The translations under genes were made by a program, and so were the position numbers. The notes beneath the pieces are model-generated. The model ran no database searches and had not been told where the DNA came from. It saw only the letters and a program-made list of their open reading frames with translations. Positions 25,114-31,621 of a DNA stretch of 64,000 bases are shown here, piece after piece (position 1 is the first letter of the stretch; the number at the start of each line of letters is the position of its first letter). Source of the stretch: Paractinoplanes ferrugineus (lineage in GTDB: Bacteria; Actinomycetota; Actinomycetes; Mycobacteriales; Micromonosporaceae); the NCBI RefSeq assembly GCF_016862195.1, contig NZ_BOMM01000052.1:165316-229315 (forward strand), given 5' to 3'.

Positions 25114-25817
25114 CCGCCGCTACGCAAGCCGGTGCTCCGCTGTGGGTGAGCATCGAGGGGATCAACGGCGTCGGCAAGACCAGCGCAGCCCGCGCAACAG
25201 CCGCCGCGCTCGGGACGCGCGGCGTTCTGCTCGACGAGCTCACCGACCAGGCGAACGACACGCTGCCCGGGAAGGTGATTGCCGCCTTGAGCGGCAACGG
25301 CGATCTGTTCCTGCGCACCGGCCACCCCGTCGTGGAGACGCTCGCCCTGCTCGCCCTGCAGGTACGCAAGTCTGAGCGCCTGGCCGGGCGGGACCTGACC
25401 GGCGTCGACGTGATCATCGAGGACCGAGGTATGGACTCCGTCGCGGTGTACCAGGCCGCCATCTTGTGCGCCGAGCACCCGCGGCAGCCAGCGCAGGAGT
25501 TGGCGCGTCGCATCCTGTCCGATGCCCATCGATGGTGCGGCCTTCCCGACGCGACGGTGCTCCTCACCGGCGACCCCGCCGTGTGCACGCAGCGCTTCGC
25601 CAACCGGATCGGGCGTCGAATCGCGCCAGCCGACGTTGCGCTGATTGAAGAGATCGACCGGCTGTACCGCGCGATAGCCGTGGACAACCCCGAGCGCTTC
25701 GTCCTCCTCGATGTCGCCGACCTCTCGCCCCAGGAAACCGCCGAAGCCCTCGGGCGGACCGTGAACGCGCTGATGGATCGGCAGGCCACCCCTGTCATGA
25801 AGGGAAAGGCCGCATGA
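25110..25817 (+). CDS. Thymidylate-kinase-like P-loop kinase (operon B, first)
   Basis: Walker A is SIEGINGVGKTSAARAT near residues 15-30; VIIEDRGMDSVAVYQAAIL parallels the DRY region of dTMP kinases; the LID-like part is FANRIGRRIAPADV. At 235 residues it is slightly longer than dTMP kinase. The overlap with the small acidic gene upstream and the sister kinase downstream shows one transcription unit. A nucleotide or nucleoside substrate is expected; two adjacent diverged copies suggest successive or paired phosphorylations, or a heterodimer. Confidence 0.78.
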   Translation: MTAATQAGAPLWVSIEGINGVGKTSAARATAAALGTRGVLLDELTDQANDTLPGKVIAALSGNGDLFLRTGHPVVETLALLALQVRKSERLAGRDLTGVDVIIEDRGMDSVAVYQAAILCAEHPRQPAQELARRILSDAHRWCGLPDATVLLTGDPAVCTQRFANRIGRRIAPADVALIEEIDRLYRAIAVDNPERFVLLDVADLSPQETAEALGRTVNALMDRQATPVMKGKAA

Positions 25818-26584
25818 CACCCGTCCTGGAACACCCCTGCTGCACCCGGGGTCCGCTGATCTCCATCGAAGGCGTCACCGGGGTCGGCAAGACCTACCTG
25901 ACCCGGCGCGCCCTGGAACTGCTCGACAGCAAGCTGCTGCTGCTCGACGAGTTCTCCGCGCGGACCACCATGCACTCGGACCTGGGAGCGGCGCTGCTGC
26001 GCTGCCTGCGCGACGCCAGCGCGGGCGACCCCTTCCTCCGCGGCGGCGCCCCCATGGCCGAGGCACTGATCCTGATGGCCATCAAACGCCACGACCTGGA
26101 CTCCGTCGTCCCCGACCTGGCCAGAGGACATGCCGTCCTCGAGGGCCGCGGCGTCGACAGCACCGCCGTCTGCCAGGCCGCGCTACTACACCCCGACGAC
26201 CCGGACGCCGCCCTCGCCACGGCAACCGCTCTGCTGGACCTGGCAGGCTCCTACCGTCCCCTGCCGGACCGCACGATCCTCGTCACCGATGACGCCAACC
26301 GGGCCATCGAGCGAGCGCAGCAGCGCGACCGGTGCATCTTCACCGACGAGCAGAGCACCTTCATGCGCGCGGTATCCACTCTGTTCGAGCGGGTCGCCGC
26401 GAGCGATCCGGCACGCTACCGGGTCGTGGACAGGCGCACCGTCGGCGAGCACGAGGCGGCCGGCCTCATCGAAGGCTGGGTCCGCAGCGCTGGAGCAGAC
26501 CTCGGATGCGTGCGCGAACCCTGGCAGGATCCGCCGGCCCCGTGCATGTACTGCGGCCTGCCATCGAAGGCGGTCGTGGCATGA
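25814..26584 (+). CDS. Thymidylate-kinase-like P-loop kinase (operon B, second)
   Basis: Similar layout to the preceding kinase: ISIEGVTGVGKTYLTRRAL (Walker A), VLEGRGVDSTAVCQAALL in place of the DRY motif, and QQRDRCIFTDEQ in the LID region. It differs by an extra C-terminal stretch ending PCMYCGLPSK, a possible CxxC metal site missing from ordinary dTMP kinases. It starts in an ATGA overlap and ends in an ATGA overlap with the HAD gene. Confidence 0.78.
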   Translation: MTPVLEHPCCTRGPLISIEGVTGVGKTYLTRRALELLDSKLLLLDEFSARTTMHSDLGAALLRCLRDASAGDPFLRGGAPMAEALILMAIKRHDLDSVVPDLARGHAVLEGRGVDSTAVCQAALLHPDDPDAALATATALLDLAGSYRPLPDRTILVTDDANRAIERAQQRDRCIFTDEQSTFMRAVSTLFERVAASDPARYRVVDRRTVGEHEAAGLIEGWVRSAGADLGCVREPWQDPPAPCMYCGLPSKAVVA

Positions 26585-27306
26585 GTCTAGCGGCCGGCTC
26601 TGCCACCCGTCAGTGCCCGAGCGCCACCGGGAGCTGCGTGCCGCCGATAGCGGATGATATCGACGCCCTGGTCTTCGACTTCGACGGCACTCTCGCCGAT
26701 ACCACGGGCATCCACGAACAGGCACTACGGGCGGCGCTGCACCCGTATGGCCTCGACGTGGACGCCTCTTGGTACCGACAGCACGTCGGACTGTCCATCA
26801 CAGACCTGCTCGCCGAACTCCCGGGCGGCCGGGACCTGCCCCACCACGAGATCATGCGGCACAGCCGCACCCACCTGCTGGCCGCCATGAACACGATCGC
26901 CCCGGTCGCCTGCGTCGTAGACCTCGTACGTGCCGCCCGCGCCGCACGGCTGCCCTGCGCCGTGGCGTCGAACGCCAGCCACCTCCTCGTGCAGCCCGGC
27001 ATCGATGCTCTCGGCCTGCGCAATGAATTCGCCGTTGTCGTGGCACGGGAGGACGCCACCCGCGGCAAGCCGGCCCCCGACCTGTTCACCACCGCTGCCA
27101 GCCGGCTCGGCGTGCCGCCTCAGCGTTGCCTGGCCATCGACGACGCCCCTGCCGGAATCACCGCGGCGCGAGCCGCCGGCATGCGCGTACTCACGGTCAC
27201 CAGCGGTGGTCACCTGGCATCCGCGGACGAAGCGAGAGAGAACACCGAGCGGCCCGACGGATCGGAGGAGCGTCATGCCCGTCCTGCACTCGACCAAAAA
27301 CGTTGA
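26581..27306 (+). CDS. HAD phosphatase / beta-phosphoglucomutase-like
   Basis: Motif I DFDGTLADT (about residues 31-40), cap domain, motif II AVASNASHLL, motif III Lys in TRGKPAPDLF and motif IV AIDDAPAGITAARAAG are all intact, so it should be active. HAD phosphatases remove the 5'-phosphate at the end of several nucleoside antibiotic pathways, which would suit this operon. The first 25 residues precede the fold. The 3' end overlaps the PurC-like gene by 32 bases, unusually long for this cluster. Confidence 0.85.
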   Translation: MSLAAGSATRQCPSATGSCVPPIADDIDALVFDFDGTLADTTGIHEQALRAALHPYGLDVDASWYRQHVGLSITDLLAELPGGRDLPHHEIMRHSRTHLLAAMNTIAPVACVVDLVRAARAARLPCAVASNASHLLVQPGIDALGLRNEFAVVVAREDATRGKPAPDLFTTAASRLGVPPQRCLAIDDAPAGITAARAAGMRVLTVTSGGHLASADEARENTERPDGSEERHARPALDQKR

Positions 27307-28240
27307 GGTCGTCGAACCTGCTACCACGACGCGAGGGGGCGTCGGAGTTTTCGAGTACACCGACAACTACACCGTCTTCCACTACGGCCGGATGCCGGAC
27401 CCGATCCCCGGCAAGGGCGAAGCGACCTGCCGCATGGCCGTCTTCAACTTCCGGATGCTGGAAGCGGCCGGCGTGAACACCCACTTCCGGCGGTTCATCG
27501 CCCCGAACCGCATCGAGTTCGACCTCGCGCGGATACCTGAGACGGGCGCCGTGCCGACCACCCGGGCGACGGGGAACGTCTTGGTCCCCGTGCAGGTCCT
27601 TTTCCGCAACGAGCTCCCGCAGGGCAGCTCGGTTCATCGCCGACTCGCCAGCGGCGCGCTGACCCTGACCGAAGCCGGTCTCGCCCACGTTCCCGAGGTC
27701 GGTGAGCAACTGCAACAGCCGCTGATCGAATACGCGACCATGGTCGAGCCGGTCAACCGGTTCATCGGCCGTTCCGAGGCCCAGCACCTGTCGGGTCTGG
27801 GCGATGAGCAGGTCCAGTCGATGTGCGATGTCGCGGTCCGGGTCAACGAGGTCCTGAGCCGGCACGCCGCCAAGATCGGGTTGATCCTCAGCGACGGCAA
27901 AGCCGAGTTCCTGCTGTCGAGCGATGGTCACGTGGTGCTGGCCGACAGCCCTGGCACACCCGACGAGTGCCGCCTGTTGTTCAAGGGCGTGCACTGCGGC
28001 AAGCAGGTCCTTCGCAACTGGTACGTGAACAACGGCCTCGAGGTGCCCACCTCCCGTTTGATCACCGAGGGCGTGCCCAGAGACCAGTGGCCCACGCCGG
28101 CGCGGCTCCCCGCAGAGTTTCTGCCGGTGATGTCGGACCTGTACCGCTCACTGAGCGAGGCGTGGATAGGTGAGCGGCTGTGGAACGCGCCAAGTCTGGG
28201 CGACGCCACCCGCACGGTCACCGAGGTCATCGGCAGGTGA
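27275..28240 (+). CDS. Divergent PurC (SAICAR synthetase) paralogue
   Basis: Normal PurC joins Asp to the carboxylate of CAIR ribotide using ATP. Recognisable blocks: PDPIPGKGEATCRMAVFNF, VLVPVQVLFRNELPQGSSV, PLIEYATMVEP, LILSDGKAEFLL (usually LVDFKLEFG), LADSPGTPDECR (usually DEITPDSSR) and KGVHCGKQVLRNWY (usually SKQFVRDW). All are in order over 321 residues, but several invariant positions differ, so this is not housekeeping PurC. The ATG at 27275 has GGAGG upstream. CDG ribotide, like CAIR, presents a heteroaryl carboxylate on a ribose phosphate, making amide formation with an amino acid the obvious guess. Confidence 0.8.
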   Translation: MPVLHSTKNVEVVEPATTTRGGVGVFEYTDNYTVFHYGRMPDPIPGKGEATCRMAVFNFRMLEAAGVNTHFRRFIAPNRIEFDLARIPETGAVPTTRATGNVLVPVQVLFRNELPQGSSVHRRLASGALTLTEAGLAHVPEVGEQLQQPLIEYATMVEPVNRFIGRSEAQHLSGLGDEQVQSMCDVAVRVNEVLSRHAAKIGLILSDGKAEFLLSSDGHVVLADSPGTPDECRLLFKGVHCGKQVLRNWYVNNGLEVPTSRLITEGVPRDQWPTPARLPAEFLPVMSDLYRSLSEAWIGERLWNAPSLGDATRTVTEVIGR

Positions 28241-28334
28241 TCAGGCATCGACGCGGCAGCTGGTCCGAGAGAGCCCGCCGCGCAGCTCACGCGATCGTTA
28301 GCCGAGGTGTGGAACCGACAAGGAAGGCGAACGC

Positions 28335-29033
28335 ATGGGAGGCCTGACCGATGACGTCGCCTTCCGAGCGACGACGTTCGTGGTCATCGACTTCGAGGCC
28401 ACGACGCCTACCGGCTATCCCTCCCAGCCGATCGAAGTCGCCGTGCTCGCGCTGCGCTACGGCGATGGCGGGTGGCAGGAGACCGGCAGACGCACCTCGC
28501 TGATCCGGCCCCCCGAGTTCGCGCCGGTGACACCGGCCGTCACCGCCCAGACGGGGCTGACCGCCGAGCATCTGAGGACGGCCCCCACCCCGGCTGAGGC
28601 TCTCGGCGCGTTGGACCGGCGCTTCCGAGGTGACGCCTCGTATCTGCTGGTGGCCCAACACGCTGCTACCGAGGCCAACATTATCTACAACCAGCGAGAA
28701 CACTGCCCCACGCTGGCCCGCATCGACTTGCTGGACACGATTCCGCTGGCCAAGGACTGCGTTCCGGGGCTGGTCAATTATCGGCTCGACACGCTGCTGG
28801 CGCATTTCGCGATAGGACATCCGGCGGACCGCCACCGGGCCGCAGCCGACGTCGACGTGACCGCGCAGGTGTTCCTCCAACTCATCGCCCTGGCACAGGA
28901 CAGCGGCCGGGTCGAATCCCTCGCTGACCTCGTCAAGCTCGCCGGACGTACCGCCAAATGCAACACGCCCATCCAAGACGAGCTGTTCGCCCTACCGACC
29001 GAGACCGGCGGAGCGACAACCGAACCGGCTTGA
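28335..29033 (+). CDS. DEDDh-type 3'-5' exonuclease
   Basis: Exo I is FVVIDFEATTP (DxE), Exo II appears as HAATEANII where Glu replaces the usual Asp, and Exo III is HRAAADVDVT (His plus Asp). The 232-residue length fits a DnaQ/oligoribonuclease-like domain alone. It would degrade single-stranded DNA or short RNA, with activity possibly altered by the Exo II change. GGAAGGCGAACG precedes the ATG. It is separated by 94 bases from the PurC-like gene and likely belongs to the same transcript. Confidence 0.75.
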   Translation: MGGLTDDVAFRATTFVVIDFEATTPTGYPSQPIEVAVLALRYGDGGWQETGRRTSLIRPPEFAPVTPAVTAQTGLTAEHLRTAPTPAEALGALDRRFRGDASYLLVAQHAATEANIIYNQREHCPTLARIDLLDTIPLAKDCVPGLVNYRLDTLLAHFAIGHPADRHRAAADVDVTAQVFLQLIALAQDSGRVESLADLVKLAGRTAKCNTPIQDELFALPTETGGATTEPA

Positions 29034-29046
29034 GAGGACGACGCAC

Positions 29047-29679
29047 ATGATCGACGCGCAACCGGACCGCGAAGAAGTTCCGTTCTGGTTCGACCCGCTG
29101 TGTCCCTGGGCATGGATCACCTCCCGCTGGCTCCTAGAGGTCGAACAGGTCCGACCCGTGCGCGCAGACTGGCGGATCATGTCGCTCGCCTACCTGAACC
29201 TCGACCAACGCGAGGGCAAGGGCCTCAGCGAGGACTATCGGGCGCTGATGCAGCGAGCGTGGGGACCGGTCCGGGTCTGCGCTGCCGCCACCGAACACGC
29301 CGGCCACGACATCCTCGGACCTCTGTACACCGCCATCGGTACCCGACTGCACAACCAACGGCGCCGCGACGACCCCGCGGTCCTGGGCGAGGCGCTCGCT
29401 GAGATCGGCCTGCCCGACTCGCTGGCGACGGCAGCCTCCAGCACCCAGTTCGACCAGGAGATCAAAGACTCCCACCACCGGGCGTTCGACGAGGTGGGGC
29501 TCGATGTCGGAACGCCCGTCCTGCGCATCCGCCGCACGGTCCTGTTCGGCCCCGTCATCACACCGGCACCCCGCGGTGAAGCCGCGGGCCGTCTCTGGGA
29601 CGGCCTGACCCTGGTCGCCGCAACGGACGGCTTCTTCGAACTCAAGCGCACCCGGACCCGCAAGGCGTCCTTCGAGTGA
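29047..29679 (+). CDS. DsbA-like oxidoreductase (mycothiol-dependent nitroreductase type)
   Basis: A thioredoxin-fold protein beginning VPFWFDPLCPWAWITSRW, the signature of the actinobacterial DsbA-like group that includes the mycothiol-dependent nitroreductase of mycobacteria. The active-site motif is CPWA, so it keeps the first Cys but lacks the second found in CPWC members. VGTPVLRI holds the cis-Pro. It is cytoplasmic (no signal peptide). It is the last gene of the operon B transcript as judged by direction and spacing. Confidence 0.8.
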   Translation: MIDAQPDREEVPFWFDPLCPWAWITSRWLLEVEQVRPVRADWRIMSLAYLNLDQREGKGLSEDYRALMQRAWGPVRVCAAATEHAGHDILGPLYTAIGTRLHNQRRRDDPAVLGEALAEIGLPDSLATAASSTQFDQEIKDSHHRAFDEVGLDVGTPVLRIRRTVLFGPVITPAPRGEAAGRLWDGLTLVAATDGFFELKRTRTRKASFE

Positions 29680-29816
29680 TGCATGGATCAGCTATCACTA
29701 CGGACGGCCTCGACGGTCACGGCTGGCCGTCGAGCCGCCTGAAGGGGGCCGACCCGCACGCTCAGCCACTGCACCTCGAACCTGGGGACCGTGCCGGCCT
29801 CAGCCGATGGGCGGGA
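29680..29816. other. Convergent spacer with weak hairpin
   Basis: Between the end of operon B and the oppositely directed Nudix gene. AGTGAT (29675-29680) pairs with ATCACT (29694-29699) across a 13-base loop at the operon B stop, but this is a weak stem without a U-tract. Confidence 0.3.
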
Positions 29817-30377
29817 TCAGCCGATCCGCGCCGGCGCATTGGACGCCCGCGCGATACGAGCCCCCACCAGCCGCTGCGCCTCGCCGAGCGGGTACCAGGC
29901 TGCGCTGGTCACCTCCGACTCCTGAATGCATCCGACGTCCCCGGTCACCGTTGCGAAGGCATATCCGATGTCCAGGTGGAAGTGTTCCGGCTCATCCTTC
30001 AGCGGTCGAGCAGGAACCCACCCGTACTCGATGTAGACGGGCGACTTCGATGTGGCAACCACCGAATCTGCATCGATGCCGGTCTCCTCCACGAGCTCGC
30101 GTACCGCGGCGCCGATCAGCGTCGTGTCGGTCGGCTCACAATGACCGCCGGGCTGCAGGATGATGCCGTAGGCGAGGTGGCCGACCAGCAGGACTTCCGT
30201 GCCACCACGGGTCAGCAGCGCGCCGACAGTCACGTGCATCGGAAAGGTACGCCGGGAAGCGAAATCGTAGCCCTGCCCGAGGCGTTGGATCGGCTCTGCC
30301 AGCAGCGCCTTCTCATCGGGGTACCGCTCGAGATAGGCGGTAACGGCACTGGTGATCTCCGAGTCAGTGATCGACAA
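29817..30377 (-). CDS. Nudix hydrolase (second)
   Basis: A 186-residue protein with Nudix box GGHCEPTDTTLIGAAVRELVEETG. The Glu after G-x5 is replaced by Asp, while the REx2EE core is intact. The N-terminal helix region SEITSAVTAYLERYPDEKALLAEP and the phrase ADSVVATSKSPVYIEYGWVPARP occur in actinomycete Nudix proteins of unknown substrate. A GTGACGT/ACGTCAC inverted repeat lies 119-154 bases upstream. Confidence 0.83.
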   Translation of the reverse strand: MSITDSEITSAVTAYLERYPDEKALLAEPIQRLGQGYDFASRRTFPMHVTVGALLTRGGTEVLLVGHLAYGIILQPGGHCEPTDTTLIGAAVRELVEETGIDADSVVATSKSPVYIEYGWVPARPLKDEPEHFHLDIGYAFATVTGDVGCIQESEVTSAAWYPLGEAQRLVGARIARASNAPARIG

Positions 30378-30495
30378 GAGACGCCTCCAACCAATCGGCG
30401 AGCCCGGTCCGCCGGGCCTGACGTGAGGAACCGGACGAACCTACCGCTCGCGCCCTGCCAGCGACACCCAAAGACGTCGTGTCCGCCCGGGATAT

Positions 30496-30531
30496 GTGAC
30501 GTCTGGCTGGCCATTTGTCAGTCAACGTCAC
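30496..30531 (-). promoter_or_regulatory. Inverted repeat GTGACGT-N22-ACGTCAC upstream of Nudix gene
   Basis: GTGACGT (30496-30502) and ACGTCAC (30525-30531) are exact complements. The same half sites with an 18-base spacer stand before regulator paralogue 2 (6430-6461). It could be an operator of that regulator or an unrelated palindrome. Confidence 0.35.
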
Positions 30532-30644
30532 GTGTGCGCGACGGAGTGTCACCCAGCTGGGTGATCGAAGCGCACGGCCCGGCGACCAAGCCGTGTGTCG
30601 TGGTTCGCACGCCGGTGAACACGAGTCGCCACTCCTGCGTCGGC

Positions 30645-31238
30645 TCACCTTCGAAGGGCGACCGCGGGACCGAGGGTCTGCTGGAGCTTGGTCAGATACC
30701 GGCGAACTTGGGCCGGGGCGTAGCAGCTCTCGACCCACCCGTCGACGTCGTCGAGACCGACCCAGCGAATGCGGTGAAACTCGCTCGGATCGCCGGTTAT
30801 GGGCATGTCCTCGCTGCCTTGCAGCACGTACCAGAGAGTGACATCGACGTGCTCGCCCGGCGGCCGGGTCAGGCTCTCGGTGAGCAACAACGGCTGATCA
30901 CCGAAGGCAGGGTGGAAGTCGGCGACGACAGCAAGCTCTTCGCGCGTTTCGCGCAGCACTGCGGTCGCAGGAGGTTCGGTATCGACGTGACCGCCGGGGA
31001 ACACCCAGGCTCCGGCCTTGATGTGGTCCACCTGCAGGACCGTGCGCCGGTTCTCGTCGAGTATCGCGAAGTAGACGGCGAGATGCCGTGGTGGGACCGG
31101 CCCGTGATCCCGAAACAGGGGCGCGCCGGAGTCGATCCAGGCCAGGACCGATGTCGCCGCGTCCGCCTCGACGGCATCCAGCGGGTCGATTGTGGCGATC
31201 GTCTGGCGAATCTGTGTTCGCAACTCGTCCGAGCTCAT
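30645..31238 (-). CDS. Nudix hydrolase (third)
   Basis: About 198 residues starting MSSDELRTQIRQTIATIDP. The box reads GGHVDTEPPATAVLRETREEL, with the Glu one residue early relative to the last Gly and Ala where the final Gly is usual, so metal binding may differ. HLAVYFAILDENRRTVLQVDHIKAGAWVFPGGH is typical of the family. I preferred the ATG at 31238 to the upstream GTG-containing frame. It is transcribed in tandem with the Nudix gene at 29817-30377, 267 bases apart. Confidence 0.8.
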   Translation of the reverse strand: MSSDELRTQIRQTIATIDPLDAVEADAATSVLAWIDSGAPLFRDHGPVPPRHLAVYFAILDENRRTVLQVDHIKAGAWVFPGGHVDTEPPATAVLRETREELAVVADFHPAFGDQPLLLTESLTRPPGEHVDVTLWYVLQGSEDMPITGDPSEFHRIRWVGLDDVDGWVESCYAPAQVRRYLTKLQQTLGPAVALRR

Positions 31239-31621
31239 GACCGCTCTCCCCGATTCCAGGACGCACCCCTGCGCCTGTGGTGGGCAGGATGGTCGGCGTT
31301 GGCACGCGGGAACGTACCGCGCCGACACTGCCGTGTGCCGGACAACGCGCCCGCCACCACGGCGATTCAGCCCACCACCGTGGGTGGCATGACGACACGA
31401 CCCGGTTCAGGCATCGGCGCCACGGCGGATCGGCCGCCGTCACTTCGACATGCGGCGCAGTCGATCCGGACACGGCCTGAGCTGCAGAACCGCTCATCCC
31501 GGCGACCAGGCGTGCGCGTCGCGCCACACGGGGGCCTTCGGCAGCCGGTAATGGTGGGCGACCGCGCCGAACGATCTACCGATAGCCCGAGCTGCCGGCC
31601 GGCTACCAAGGAGATGAGTGG
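31239..31621. other. Intergenic region between Nudix gene and ABC exporter
   Basis: A 383-base divergent spacer. A 79-codon plus-strand frame (31388-31625) ends in overlap with the transporter GTG, but its Arg/Ser-rich composition and lack of a ribosome binding site argue against a gene. I see no clear promoter boxes. Confidence 0.45.

Noticed and set aside
19366..29679. QueC or QueF within the deazaguanine operon
   Set aside because: I looked for the SGGxDS pyrophosphatase motif and for a QueF-like frame in all proteins of the window and found none; the closest enzymes are dTMP-kinase-like or FolE.
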